Of a stretch of DNA of 64,000 nucleotides, positions 52,382-62,446 are shown in pieces. Numbering within the stretch: the stretch's first letter is position 1; every line of letters begins with the position of its first letter. This DNA is from Streptomyces prunicolor NBRC 13075 (lineage in GTDB: Bacteria; Actinomycetota; Actinomycetes; Streptomycetales; Streptomycetaceae). Below the pieces are notes generated by a model. The model saw only the letters and a program-made list of their open reading frames with translations. It made no database searches and had not been told where the DNA came from. The stretch spans positions 58,816 to 122,815 of the forward strand of contig NZ_BARF01000092.1 of the NCBI RefSeq assembly GCF_000367365.1. The letters are read 5' to 3'. A program made the position numbers and the translations under genes.

Positions 52382-53032
52382 GATCAATGGCCGACAGCGT
52401 TCACTGGTCGGATCGCCCAGCGCTTGCGGGACTCACGCAAAGCCGCCGGCCTCACCATGGCCGAAGTCGCTCAGGGCTGTGCCGACCGCGGCTTGCCGGA
52501 GTTCACCGAGCACTCGATGAAGAACCTGGAGTCTGGGCGCAAGACGAGCATCAGCGTGGCGGAGGTCGTCGTGCTGGCTGACGTCCTGGGCGTCCCGCCG
52601 GTGACTCTCCTCTTCCCGCTTGGGTCCTCAGCCACGGTGGAGGCCCTCCCCGGCCGGGAAGTCTCCACCTGGGATGCGGTGGCGTGGTTCACGGGCGAGT
52701 CGCCCTTGGCCGAACCCACTCCCGAAGGTTCCGCTCGGGACGTCCTCGACCTCTTCCGTCAGCACGGTGATCTGGTGGCTGGCGCGATGTCCTCCTACGC
52801 CCTGGCCAGGGAGAGGCGGCGGGTGGCCAGCACCACCCTGGACCGGGCCCGCAGAGCCACCCTCCTGCAGCGCGCCGAGGGCTACGAGGAGCACGCCTTC
52901 GAAGACGCCCAAGAGCTACGCGCCTACCGGAAGCGGATGTGCCAGCGCGGTCTCACCCCTCCGCCCCTTCCCGACGAACTCGCCTTCGTCGCCCAGCCCG
53001 ACATGGCCACCGACGCGGAGGAGAGTGAGTGA
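52373..53032 (+). CDS. XRE-family regulator of the integration module
   Basis: This 219-residue protein has an N-terminal XRE HTH (AQRLRDSRKAAGLTMAEVAQ, SMKNLESG, LADVLGVPP) and a C-terminal charged helical region (ALARERRRVASTT). It is followed at 4-base overlap by the integrase, and an Xis-like gene is divergent. It probably represses int and xis. A palindrome covers its start. The ribosome site is weak (AAGG), so the message may be nearly leaderless. Confidence 0.78.
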   Translation: MTPDQWPTAFTGRIAQRLRDSRKAAGLTMAEVAQGCADRGLPEFTEHSMKNLESGRKTSISVAEVVVLADVLGVPPVTLLFPLGSSATVEALPGREVSTWDAVAWFTGESPLAEPTPEGSARDVLDLFRQHGDLVAGAMSSYALARERRRVASTTLDRARRATLLQRAEGYEEHAFEDAQELRAYRKRMCQRGLTPPPLPDELAFVAQPDMATDAEESE

Positions 53033-54645
53033 AGAACGGCACCATAACCCGGCGGTGCCGGTGCACTGTCCCCGAGACCGGCAAGGATCTCGGGGCGTCG
53101 TGCCCGAAGCTCCAGTCACGACGGCACGGGACCTACGGCGTCTTCCAGGAGCTGGACCCCGCTCAGGACGGCCGGCGTAGGCGGTTTCGTCGTGGTGGCT
53201 TCGAGACCTCCGCCAAGGCCAAGGAAGAGCTGGACAAGGTCCGTGCCCTCATGGCCATCCCCGAAGAGGACGACGCCTGGGGCAAGACACAGATCAGCGA
53301 TCTGTTGGAGGCCTGCGTCCAGGACAAGTCGCCGCTGCCGGACTACGACGAGACCCGCCGCCGGTTCCAGACCGGGCAGGCCCTGAACTCCAAGGTCACC
53401 GTCGAGGAGTGGCTGGACACCTGGCTGGCCGGGCGCAAACGCCTGCGCAGGGGCGGGGTGGCGCGCTACGAGTGCGATATCCGCATCCACCTCAGGCCCC
53501 ATCTCGGACACCTTCGCCTCGACAAGCTCCGGGTCCACCACATCGACACGATGTTCGACGCCATCAACGAGCGGAACATCGAGATCCAGGAGCAGAACGC
53601 CCAGCGTCGGGCGGTTACCGCCGAGTTGAAGGCCACACCGAACAAGGGGGCTGAGAATCGGGCGCGCCGGAAGTGGTTCCGTGCCCAGCTCGACGCGATG
53701 CCGCCGTTCCGCCGGATCACCGGTCTGAACACCCAGCCCCACATTCGCGACACGCTCCGGGCCGCGCTGAACGTCGCCATCTCCCAGCAGGTGATGCCTG
53801 CCTTCAACCCCGCCGCTCACGTTGAGCTGCTGCCGGGGACAAAGCCGAAGGCACTGATCTGGACCGACGAGCGCATCGCTCGATGGCTGGAGACCGCTGA
53901 GAAGCCGTCGCCAGTCATGGTCTGGACCCCGGAGCAGACTGCCGTCTTCCTTGACTTCGTCTCTGCGGACCGGCTGTACATGCTCTGGCGGCTCATCGCC
54001 TTCCGAGGCACCCGCCGAGGCGAAGCATGCGGTGTCCGCTGGGAAGACCACTCCGGGAAAGCCCGCTCCCTGTCCATCGCCACCCAACTCGTCCAAGACG
54101 GCTGGGAGGTTCACGAGGGTGCTCCGAAGACCGACAGCGGCATCCGCCTGATCGCCCTCGACGACGACACCAACGAGGGCCTCATCAACCACAAGGACCG
54201 CCAGCAGCGGGAGTGCGAGGCGTGGGGCGAGGGCTGGCAGAACACCGGGCGCGTCTTTACCCAGGAGGATGGCTCACTTCTCCACCCCGGCAAGGTCAGC
54301 GACCTCTTCGAGCGCCTCACCAAGGCCGCCGGCCTGCCCCCCATCCGCCTCCACGACCTCCGCCACGTCGCTGCGACCCTGATGCTCGCGGCGGGGGCCG
54401 ATATCAAGGTCGTCTCCGAGACCCTTGGCCACTCCGACACCCGGGTCACGCGGGACATCTACCAGTCCGTCCTCGACGACCTCGCTCGCGACGCCGCCGA
54501 GAAGGTCGTACAACTCGTGCCGCACACTCGTAAGCCGCTGGTGGCAGTTCGCGACGACGAGCCGAAGTCGAGCACGGCTCCCCGGCGGCCACGGATGGTA
54601 CCGCCGTACAAGGGCGACACACCTCAGCAGAATCGTTCCGCCTGA
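53029..54645 (+). CDS. Tyrosine site-specific integrase
   Basis: This 538-residue protein has a core-binding domain (VTVEEWLDTWLAGRKRL, ~125-200) and a catalytic domain with the Arg of FRGTRRGEA, HDLRH (His and second Arg), GHSD, and the nucleophile Tyr in DIYQSVLDDLAR. It is longer than the minimal family, with an N-terminal extension that includes Cys-rich CRCTVPETGKDLGASC. It integrates a mobile element, probably at a nearby tRNA. The GTG start overlaps the XRE stop by 4 bases. Confidence 0.9.
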   Translation: MKNGTITRRCRCTVPETGKDLGASCPKLQSRRHGTYGVFQELDPAQDGRRRRFRRGGFETSAKAKEELDKVRALMAIPEEDDAWGKTQISDLLEACVQDKSPLPDYDETRRRFQTGQALNSKVTVEEWLDTWLAGRKRLRRGGVARYECDIRIHLRPHLGHLRLDKLRVHHIDTMFDAINERNIEIQEQNAQRRAVTAELKATPNKGAENRARRKWFRAQLDAMPPFRRITGLNTQPHIRDTLRAALNVAISQQVMPAFNPAAHVELLPGTKPKALIWTDERIARWLETAEKPSPVMVWTPEQTAVFLDFVSADRLYMLWRLIAFRGTRRGEACGVRWEDHSGKARSLSIATQLVQDGWEVHEGAPKTDSGIRLIALDDDTNEGLINHKDRQQRECEAWGEGWQNTGRVFTQEDGSLLHPGKVSDLFERLTKAAGLPPIRLHDLRHVAATLMLAAGADIKVVSETLGHSDTRVTRDIYQSVLDDLARDAAEKVVQLVPHTRKPLVAVRDDEPKSSTAPRRPRMVPPYKGDTPQQNRSA

Positions 54646-54659
54646 CAACAAGCGGAAAA

Positions 54660-54694
54660 GGAGCCCCGGTCAGCGGGAATCTGACCGGGGCTCC
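54660..54694 (+). terminator. 14-bp stem terminator after integrase
   Basis: GGAGCCCCGGTCAG and CTGACCGGGGCTCC pair perfectly around a 7-base loop, 15 bases after the integrase stop. It also serves the leftward AlbA_2 gene that ends at 54753. Confidence 0.8.
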
Positions 54695-54752
54695 GGCATG
54701 TGTGTCGCCGAGTGCCGAACTCGTTCGTCGGACAAACAGGCTTTCAGCCTCG

Positions 54753-56081
54753 TCACCACCTACGGGTGCTGAAGTCTTCGGTCGTCCCTCCGTTCCTCAG
54801 CACCGCTGAGCGCAGCTCGTACGGCTGCGCCGGATACGTGTTGGAGCCTCGCCGGACGAAATACTCCAGCGGCTTGTCGCGAGCGCCTGGCGTCACCAGA
54901 CCGTAGGGCGGGCTCTGCCCTGGCAGCACGTCGAGGACCAGGATCAGCTTCCCGTCGAGCCGGTATTCCTTGATCTCGAACTCCGGTGTCGGCTGCACCA
55001 TGGCCCTCAGCAGGTTCCCGAGCTCGTCGCGCATCTGGGTACTGGGCTTGTCCTCGGCGATGCCGGTAATCGTGACCTCGTCGCGGTCGATGCCGAAGAC
55101 AATGGATCCCCCGCTGCCCATGGCGAACGCGGCCACCGTCTTCAGGGTGCGGCGGGCATCCCGGCTGGGAAGCATCTGCTTGAACTCCAGTCGGGGCCCT
55201 TCCCCCGAAGCGATCAGCGCTTCGACCGCAGCCACGGGATCAACTGGCAGGTCGATCTCAACGCCCGCCCGCCCCGCCTGATCCGTCCAGACGGAGGAAG
55301 GATCGATAGAGCGGTAGTCGAGCCAGTCCGTCCCGCGCTTCAACCACAACCAGGCGTGAGTGGGCAGACCGTCGGCCAGCGCGATGGTCATGGGGCCAGC
55401 GGCATCGAGTCGCCGGACCGTCCGTTCCTCCACCCCGTACAGCTCCAGGTCGGTCCCCTGCACGGCATCGCCTTCGACGGTCACCGTCAGTTCGGTCGCG
55501 GTGATGTGCACGCCGGCGATCCAGGCGGCCCGGTCAGCGATACGCACCTTGGCCAGATCGATCGAAGGACTGCTTCGTCCTGTAAGTGAGAAATCCCCCT
55601 CGAAGAACGCCCGCCAGGCGCTGTCCGGCTCCGGGAACGAAGGGGCGCCTCCGGCCCCCACGAGCATCATGTGGGGAAGCTGACGATCCGTCTGGTCGAG
55701 TGGCGAAAGAGTGTGCTCGACGACTGGAAAGGTCAGTTGTGGCCTGTCGAGGCGCGAGTAACCCGGGCGACGCTCCACGGTGGCCGTACTCGCCGCACTC
55801 GGACTCCATACGGTCAGGGAACCGATCGTCATAGCGTTGCAGACGCTGTCCGAGTAGAGCAGAGCCAGATCGGCCGCAGCCACACGGCCGGCAACGAAGG
55901 CGTACCGCTCGTACATCCACTCGGTCTCAACCCAGCCGGGCGGCTCCGCACCCACCAGCACCCAGCAGTCGTGAAGGACCCAGCACTTCCCTTGACGCAG
56001 GGCGAGCAACCGCACGTACGCGTCCCTGTCATCCTCGCTGATCGAGCGGACGACTTCGTCGAGCTGAACGCGAGCGCCCAT
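54753..56081 (-). CDS. AlbA_2 (Schlafen-type) domain protein
   Basis: This 442-residue protein has an AlbA_2 domain at ~290-430: RLEFKQMLPS, LKTVAAFAMGSGGSIVFGIDRDEVTITGI and PPYGLVTPG. The N-terminal ~280 residues form an unrecognised alpha/beta region with W-rich stretches. AlbA_2 proteins bind DNA or RNA and are often found in defence islands. AGGAGGG precedes the ATG. It lies between integrase and tRNA-Thr, so it could be cargo of the element. Confidence 0.75.
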   Translation of the reverse strand: MGARVQLDEVVRSISEDDRDAYVRLLALRQGKCWVLHDCWVLVGAEPPGWVETEWMYERYAFVAGRVAAADLALLYSDSVCNAMTIGSLTVWSPSAASTATVERRPGYSRLDRPQLTFPVVEHTLSPLDQTDRQLPHMMLVGAGGAPSFPEPDSAWRAFFEGDFSLTGRSSPSIDLAKVRIADRAAWIAGVHITATELTVTVEGDAVQGTDLELYGVEERTVRRLDAAGPMTIALADGLPTHAWLWLKRGTDWLDYRSIDPSSVWTDQAGRAGVEIDLPVDPVAAVEALIASGEGPRLEFKQMLPSRDARRTLKTVAAFAMGSGGSIVFGIDRDEVTITGIAEDKPSTQMRDELGNLLRAMVQPTPEFEIKEYRLDGKLILVLDVLPGQSPPYGLVTPGARDKPLEYFVRRGSNTYPAQPYELRSAVLRNGGTTEDFSTRRW

Positions 56082-56393
56082 GTCGACTTCCCTCCTGTGA
56101 GCGCACTGCGATCACGAACAGTTCCTCGGTAGCGCCCCTGACTGATTCTTCATCAGCCGATGTCGCAGCTCCTCCGGTTTATGGGAACCCCCCAAGCCGA
56201 CCGCTGCCCGACCACTCGCCTGATACTCGTCGGCCGTCTCCGGTCTGGCCGTACAACTCCCCGTGGCGTGAACGCGTGCTGTCCACCGCTCTACACGCTC
56301 ACTGCACGCCTGTCCACCGATTGTCCACCGGAGGCGATCTTGGTGCCTACGAAGTACCCCCAGAGGCGACGGACCAAGGTATCGGAATAGCAA
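56082..56393. other. Intergenic region with TGTCCACCG repeats
   Basis: No gene is found between the AlbA_2 start and the tRNA terminator. It contains the promoter of the AlbA_2 gene and three copies of a 9-base repeat described separately. Confidence 0.5.
56280..56330. repeat. Three direct copies of TGTCCACCG
   Basis: Copies start at 56280, 56311 and 56322. Spacing is 31 and 11 bases. They are near the tRNA, the probable integration target, so they might be arm-type integrase sites; they could also be chance in GC-rich DNA. Confidence 0.45.
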
Positions 56394-56427
56394 AAGGCCC
56401 AGGTCAGAAGGGCATGACCTGGGCCTT
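56394..56427 (-). terminator. tRNA-Thr terminator
   Basis: A 13-bp stem AAGGCCCAGGTCA/TGACCTGGGCCTT with an 8-base loop is followed, in the tRNA direction, by TTTT. It lies 7 bases after the tRNA end. Confidence 0.85.
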
Positions 56428-56433
56428 GAAAGG

Positions 56434-56507
56434 AGCCCCCTGTCGGATTCGAACCGACGACCTACGCATTACAAGTGCGTTGCTCTGGCCAACTGAGCTA
56501 AGGAGGC
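56434..56507 (-). tRNA. tRNA-Thr (anticodon TGT)
   Basis: On the minus strand this folds as a 74-nt tRNA: acceptor GCCTCCT/AGGGGGC, a D-arm with AGCTCAGTTGG, anticodon arm ACGCACTTGTAATGCGT with anticodon TGT, and a T-arm with GGTTCGAATCC. It reads ACA threonine codons. The encoded 3' end has no CCA. It marks the boundary between accessory genes on the left and core genes on the right. Confidence 0.95.
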
Positions 56508-56520
56508 CTGCGCGATGCGT

Positions 56521-56576
56521 GCGTACCCGGCAGGGCGTACCCGGCGAGACATACCCGGCAGGACATACCCACCCGT
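56521..56576. repeat. Four 14-base tandem repeats upstream of tRNA-Thr
   Basis: Units at 56521, 56535, 56549 and 56563 share the pattern RCRTACCCGGCRRG, the last one degenerate. They begin 14 bases upstream of the tRNA start, in its promoter region. Confidence 0.65.
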
Positions 56577-56673
56577 GCCCCCAGGCCGCGCGCGATCACG
56601 TGCCCGTGCAGTGTACCCAGGTCCCCGCCGCCCCCTGTCGAAAATTTCCTCGAAGTTCACATGGGTCCAGGTA

Positions 56674-56703
56674 CTGACAGACCAGGCAAACGCCAGGTAC
56701 CGT
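56674..56703 (+). promoter_or_regulatory. Putative promoter of msiK
   Basis: CTGACA at 56674 and TACCGT at 56698 are separated by 18 bases, resembling sigma-70-type promoters of Streptomyces. It lies ~90 bases before the ATG. Assigned by eye. Confidence 0.35.
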
Positions 56704-56794
56704 CCTGACCCAGTTCACTCGCGTGGACTACACCACCACCTTCCTACAACGGATCGTCCGGCACGTTCCTGCCGGTAGAAGGGGGCCCTTCATC

Positions 56795-57931
<1,137 letters not shown>

Positions 57932-57934
57932 CCG

Positions 57935-58006
57935 GATCCCACTGAACGGTCAGATCCCACTGAACGTCAGGTCTCACTGAACGATCAGGTCTCACTGACT
58001 GATCAA
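57935..58006. repeat. Four imperfect 18-base tandem repeats after msiK
   Basis: Units of the form GAT/GTC-C-CACTGAACG-TCAG start at 57935, 57953, 57971 and 57989, the last diverged. They lie between the msiK stop and its terminator. Confidence 0.7.
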
Positions 58007-58016
58007 ACGTTCGAGG

Positions 58017-58048
58017 AAAGGGCCCCGCGGTTCGCCGCGGGGCCCTTT
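58017..58048 (+). terminator. msiK terminator
   Basis: The 14-bp stem AAAGGGCCCCGCGG/CCGCGGGGCCCTTT closes over a TTCG tetraloop, about 85 bases after the stop. Confidence 0.9.
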
Positions 58049-58218
58049 CCGTTGTCCATCGCCACCGAACCCCGCCCGGACCTGTCGACAAATACCCCGG
58101 CAGACCCGTCATTTCGAGCAGCGTTCGTCAACGCCCTACCCAATTCGAGGCATCAATCCATCCCCCGAATTGGTGACTAAATGTCGCCAAATCATTACCG
58201 GACGCTACCCTCACACGC

Positions 58219-58674
58219 GTGAAGCACTCCAATAACCAACAGCCGCGACGCGGCCGGGGCCCCGCCCGCCGGGTCGGCCGCACCCTCGCCCTCGTCCTGC
58301 CCGTCATGATGGTGCTCTCCGGGACCCTCGCGGTCACCCGGGTCAACTGGTCGGGCAGCCCGTCCAGTTCGATGCTCACCGCGACGGACGTCACGGCGGC
58401 CGGCGCCTCCTCGCGGGCCGCCGCACGCGCCCCGCAGGACATCCTCCGCGACCAGCTCATGACCGAACTCCAGGACAAGAACCCCGGCGTCGTCCTGACG
58501 CACCTCCAGGAGGCGGTGAACGGCCACCCGTCGCTCGCCGGCCACTGCACCTCCATCGCCCGCGCACTGGGCCGCGCCGCGGTCCGTATCTACGGCGCCG
58601 CCCGCGCCCAGTCCTACGCCCGCCCCGTGTGCGACACCGCGTTCGCCTCCGGGGTCATGGCCGCGCACAGCTGA
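58219..58674 (+). CDS. Secreted or membrane-anchored protein with Cys/His motif
   Basis: This 151-residue protein has a cytoplasmic Arg-rich start, one hydrophobic segment (LALVLPVMMVLSGTLAV, ~25-41), a Ser/Ala linker, and a conserved-looking end, HCTSIARALGRAAVRIYG followed by VCDTAFASGVMAA, in which the His and Cys residues could bind metal or haem. The GTG at 58219 has no clear ribosome site (possibly leaderless). Function unknown. Confidence 0.7.
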   Translation: MKHSNNQQPRRGRGPARRVGRTLALVLPVMMVLSGTLAVTRVNWSGSPSSSMLTATDVTAAGASSRAAARAPQDILRDQLMTELQDKNPGVVLTHLQEAVNGHPSLAGHCTSIARALGRAAVRIYGAARAQSYARPVCDTAFASGVMAAHS

Positions 58675-58783
58675 CCGGAGCCGGTGCCAGCAGGAGCAGG
58701 TCGGAGTAGGAGGTCGGTAACGGCTGATTAAGGAACGGTTGCAGCCGAAAGACACGGTGGGGCCGCCACGTACAGTTCGGGTC

Positions 58784-59515
58784 ATGAGCGATCCGAACGC
58801 CACGTCGCGCCCCACCCAAGCCGTGATCCTGGCCGGTGGCCAGGGATCCCGGCTGCGCCCGTACACCGACGACCGGCCCAAGCCGATGGTCGAGATCCCC
58901 GGCACGGGGACGCCGATCATCGGCCATCAGCTCGTCTGGCTCGCCGAGGAGGGCGTGACCGATGTCGTCGTCAGCTGCGGGCATCTCGCCGAGGTGTTGC
59001 AGGAGTGGCTGAAAACAGCCGATCTGCCCGTCGATGTGACCACGGTCGTCGAGACGGAGCCGCTGGGCCGCGGCGGCGGCCTCAAGTACGCCGCCGCGCA
59101 CCTGCCCCGGCCGGACAGCGCCTGGTACGCCACCAACGGGGACATCTGGACCCGGTTCTCGCTGCGTGACATGGCCGACTTCCACGCCGAACGCGATGCC
59201 GTCGCCACGATCGCGCTGGCTCGGCCGCGGATTCCCTGGGGGGCGGTGCAGACGGACGGCTTCGGGCGCGTCACGGACTTCATCGAGTCGCCGCCGACGC
59301 AGTACGCGATCAATGCGGGGGTGTACGTCTTCTCGCCCGAGTTCGCGGGGTTGTTGCCGGAGCGCGGGGATCACGAGCGGACGACGTTCCCTCACCTTGC
59401 GCGTGAGCGGCGGTTGGCCGGGTTCCCGATTCCTCAAGGGGCTTACTGGCGGGCCATCGACACCGCGAAGGATCTGCGGGAAGCCGCCAAGGAGCTTGCT
59501 GCGCTGGGGCGTTGA
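58784..59515 (+). CDS. Sugar-phosphate nucleotidyltransferase
   Basis: ATG 58784 gives a 243-residue protein with QAVILAGGQGSRLRPYT and RPKPMVEI, the nucleotide-binding signature of NTP_transferase enzymes, plus metal-site Asp in NGDIW and the catalytic region QYAINAGVYVF. It joins NTP and sugar-1-phosphate. It is shorter than most glucose-1-P enzymes and similar to hexose nucleotidyltransferases near glycosylation loci. Followed by an intergenic repeat and terminator. Confidence 0.88.
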   Translation: MSDPNATSRPTQAVILAGGQGSRLRPYTDDRPKPMVEIPGTGTPIIGHQLVWLAEEGVTDVVVSCGHLAEVLQEWLKTADLPVDVTTVVETEPLGRGGGLKYAAAHLPRPDSAWYATNGDIWTRFSLRDMADFHAERDAVATIALARPRIPWGAVQTDGFGRVTDFIESPPTQYAINAGVYVFSPEFAGLLPERGDHERTTFPHLARERRLAGFPIPQGAYWRAIDTAKDLREAAKELAALGR

Positions 59516-59550
59516 CGGTCAGTCAGGTTGTGTTTCGAGTGCCGGTCCGC

Positions 59551-59604
59551 TGTGGCTGGTCGCGCCCCGCGGCGGAGCCGCCAATGTCACAGCCCCGCGC
59601 CCCT
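59551..59604. repeat. Common Streptomyces intergenic repeat
   Basis: The segment contains CTGTGGCTGGTCGCGCCCC, the GCGGCGGAGCCGC palindrome and TGTCACAGCCCCGCGCCCC. From memory it is a high-copy extragenic element in Streptomyces. It lies between the nucleotidyltransferase and its terminator. Confidence 0.7.
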
Positions 59605-59628
59605 AAGGCAACTGCCCCCAGGGCAACA

Positions 59629-59663
59629 AAGTGGGCCCGCACTGGACAAGTGCGGGCCCACTT
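59629..59663. terminator. Bidirectional terminator
   Basis: The 15-bp stem AAGTGGGCCCGCACT/AGTGCGGGCCCACTT has a 5-base loop and lies between convergent genes, so it can serve both. Confidence 0.9.
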
Positions 59664-59722
59664 CCTGTTCCTCGGAGGTCAGCCGGTGGGCGACTGCTTC
59701 AACAAGCCCCCCACCGGCCCAG

Positions 59723-61330
59723 TTACCCCAACAGGCCGCCCACCAGGCCCGGCTGGCCGGAGGAGGATGAACCCCCGGTGCTGGAGCCGCCGTTGGAGCC
59801 GGTGCCGCCGCTGGTGCCACCGCTGGACGTGGGTCCTGCGGTGGTGCTGGGGGCTTGGCCGGCCGGGGAGGACTGCTGGGGCTGGGTGCGGCCCGCGGTG
59901 CCCTGGGTCTGGCTGGGGGCGCCGCCGGTGGCCGTACCGGAGGAGGAGCGGGTCGCGCCCGGGGTCGTCGCGGCGCCGGACGGCTTGGCCGAAGTCGCGT
60001 GCTGGGACGGGGACTTGGATGCCTTGGGGCTGCTGCTGCGGCCCTTGGTCGGTTCGCCGGGGAGCGGGGTGCCCGGCAGTTCGTTGCGCGGGGCCTCGCC
60101 GGGGCCGGGGACGACCACGCGGCTGGAGTCGCGGACCGCGCCGCCGAGCAGCGAGCCGACGAGCAGGGTGAGGCCGATGGCGACGGCCGTCACGAGGGCG
60201 CCGCGGCGCAGGACGTAGCGGCGCAACTCCCAGATGTCGGCGCGGGGTCCGAGGCGGCGCCAGGCGCTGCCCGCGAGGCGGCCGTCGACGGAGTAGACCG
60301 GGGCGCCCGCGATGATCAGCGGCGACCAGGCGGCGAGATAGATGATGTCGGGCGCGTCGTAGGCCGGGACGGTCTTCCAGCTGACCGTGACGATCAGTGC
60401 CGCCGAGAGCAGCGCGCCGAAGATCGCGGCGACCCGCTGCCACAGGCCCAGGATCGTGAGGACGCCCACGACGACCTGTGCGAAGGCGATGACGAGCCCG
60501 GAGCCGACCGGGTGCTGGAGCGCGAACTGCCGTAGTGGCTCGGCGACTTCCCACGGGTGCAGGGTGTTGAGCCACTTGACCATGGAGCCGCGCTTGCCGC
60601 CGTCGAAGTAGACGGGGTCGCACAGCTTGCCCATGCCGGCGTAGATGGAGATGAAGCCGAGGAAGATGCGGAGCGGGAGGAGGACGACCCCGAGGTTCAT
60701 GCGGCGGCCCGGGTAATAGGCGTGCCGTACGGGCTCGTTGGGGTTGCGTCTGGTGCGGCGCTCGCTGTCCGTGCCTTCGAAGGCCTCGAACTCCGGGTCC
60801 CCGTAGGCGGGTTCGTCGTAGACGCTGCCCACCGTCCGCATGGGCGGCAGGAGTCGGGTCTCGCCGGTGTCGTGATCGCCGCCGCGCTGGGCGCCGACGA
60901 GCGGGGTCTCGATGGTCTGCGCGGTCAGGTCGCCGTCGTAACCGCCGCCGTCGATACGGGGGATGACCTGCGTGGCTCCGGCGTCGCCGGCCGGCTCGTC
61001 GCCGTGGCGGACGCCCGTGCCGCGCACGGCCTGGAGCAGCCGGTGGGCGCCGGTGTCGTCCGGTGCGGACTTGCCGCTCCAGACGACGGGCCGGCGGCGC
61101 GCGCCGCCGGCGGGGATCCGGCCGGGGGCCTCGGTGGCGCTCAGGTGCCGTGCGATCCGCGGCGACGGGGGACGCGACGAGGCGCCCAACTGCACGCGGA
61201 AGCTCGCATGATTGACGATGATCTGCGCCGGATCGCTCGGCACCTTCACCATGCTCAGCGCGGGAGCGTCGTCGAAGCCCGACGGGCCGTCCCCCGTGGG
61301 TGTGCGGGGTGTTCTGGTGTCCACACTCAT
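59723..61330 (-). CDS. DoxX-family membrane protein
   Basis: This 535-residue protein has a long disordered N-terminus (~1-205). Residues ~210-400 form a DoxX domain with about four membrane helices (VVLLPLRIFLGFISIYAGMGKL, VIAFAQVVVGVLTILGLW, AAIFGALLSAALIVTVSW, PLIIAGAPVYSVDG) and an additional segment (LVTAVAIGLTLLVGSLLGG). A Ser/Gly/Pro/Thr-rich tail follows. DoxX proteins take part in redox or membrane homeostasis; the exact role is unknown. Confidence 0.85.
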   Translation of the reverse strand: MSVDTRTPRTPTGDGPSGFDDAPALSMVKVPSDPAQIIVNHASFRVQLGASSRPPSPRIARHLSATEAPGRIPAGGARRRPVVWSGKSAPDDTGAHRLLQAVRGTGVRHGDEPAGDAGATQVIPRIDGGGYDGDLTAQTIETPLVGAQRGGDHDTGETRLLPPMRTVGSVYDEPAYGDPEFEAFEGTDSERRTRRNPNEPVRHAYYPGRRMNLGVVLLPLRIFLGFISIYAGMGKLCDPVYFDGGKRGSMVKWLNTLHPWEVAEPLRQFALQHPVGSGLVIAFAQVVVGVLTILGLWQRVAAIFGALLSAALIVTVSWKTVPAYDAPDIIYLAAWSPLIIAGAPVYSVDGRLAGSAWRRLGPRADIWELRRYVLRRGALVTAVAIGLTLLVGSLLGGAVRDSSRVVVPGPGEAPRNELPGTPLPGEPTKGRSSSPKASKSPSQHATSAKPSGAATTPGATRSSSGTATGGAPSQTQGTAGRTQPQQSSPAGQAPSTTAGPTSSGGTSGGTGSNGGSSTGGSSSSGQPGLVGGLLG

Positions 61331-61448
61331 CTAACCGAGTGACGTGTGTTTAGGACACTGCTTTGACTCGCCGGAAGTGTCCGGACCGCGTCAAGCGGGT
61401 GCCCGGCGCCCAGATTGCCCCGAGTGGGGGACGGTGCCGAACGCCCGT

Positions 61449-62390
61449 TCAGGAACGGTTGCGTGCCGCCTCGTAGAGCACAACTCCGGCCGCCACACCG
61501 GCGTTGAGGGACTCCGCGCCACCGGGCATCGGGATCCGGACCCTGAAGTCGCAGGTCTCGCCCACGAGTCGGGACAGGCCCTTGCCCTCGCTGCCGACGA
61601 CGATGACCACCGGGCCTGCCAGCGCGGCGAGTTCACCGACCTCGTGCTCACCGTCGGCCGCGAGACCGACGATCGCCAGACCCGCCTTCTTGTACGCCTC
61701 CAGCGCGCGCGTCAGGTTCGTGGCGCGGGCGACGGGCGTACGGGCCGCCGTACCGGCCGACGACTTCCACGCACCGGCGGTCATGCCGGCCGCGCGCCGC
61801 TCGGGGACGAGTACGCCGTGGCCGCCGAACGCGGCGACGGAGCGGACGATCGCGCCGAGGTTGCGCGGGTCGGTCACCCCGTCGAGGGCGACGATCAGCG
61901 GGTCCTCGCCCTTGTCGTAGGCCGCGTTGGCGAGGTCCTCGGCGTGCGCGTACTCGTACGGCGGGACCTGGAGGACCATGCCCTGGTGGTTGAGGCCGTT
62001 CGTCATGCGGTCCAGCTCGGGGCGCGGGGCCTCCATGAGGTGGATGCCGCCGCGCTCGGCGACGAGCTGGAGCGCCTCGCGCACCCGCTCGTCGTTGTCG
62101 ATGAACTGCTGGACGTAGAGCGTGACCGCCGGAACGCCCTCGCGCAGCGCCTCCACGACCGGGTTGCGGCCGACGACCATCTCGGACGTGCCCTTGCCGC
62201 CGCGGCCGCGCGGCGCGGGACGGCGCTGGACCTGCTTGGCCTTGGCGTTGGCGACGCGGTTCTTCTTGTGGCCCTTGCGCGCCTCGGCGGGCGGGGTGGG
62301 GCCCTTGCCTTCGAGACCCCTGCGCCGCTGGCCGCCACTGCCGACCTGCGCGCCCTTCTTGCCGGACATGCGGCGGTTGTTGGCTGCCAT
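61449..62390 (-). CDS. rlmB: 23S rRNA (guanosine-2'-O-)-methyltransferase RlmB
   Basis: This 313-residue SpoU-family methyltransferase has a basic N-terminus and a substrate-binding part RNPVVEALREGVPAVTLYV. The SPOUT motifs are DGVTDPRNLGAIVRS, VVGSEGKGLSRL and IPMPGGAESLNAGVAAGVVLYE (trefoil-knot SAM site). It methylates G2251 (E. coli numbering) of 23S rRNA. In actinomycetes it lies next to cysS, as here, so the call is firm. Confidence 0.9.
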   Translation of the reverse strand: MAANNRRMSGKKGAQVGSGGQRRRGLEGKGPTPPAEARKGHKKNRVANAKAKQVQRRPAPRGRGGKGTSEMVVGRNPVVEALREGVPAVTLYVQQFIDNDERVREALQLVAERGGIHLMEAPRPELDRMTNGLNHQGMVLQVPPYEYAHAEDLANAAYDKGEDPLIVALDGVTDPRNLGAIVRSVAAFGGHGVLVPERRAAGMTAGAWKSSAGTAARTPVARATNLTRALEAYKKAGLAIVGLAADGEHEVGELAALAGPVVIVVGSEGKGLSRLVGETCDFRVRIPMPGGAESLNAGVAAGVVLYEAARNRS

Positions 62391-62446
62391 GACCTACCTG
62401 TCTGTTCAGAGTCGTATCAAAGGTTTGTGGACGTACGTCTATGCAG

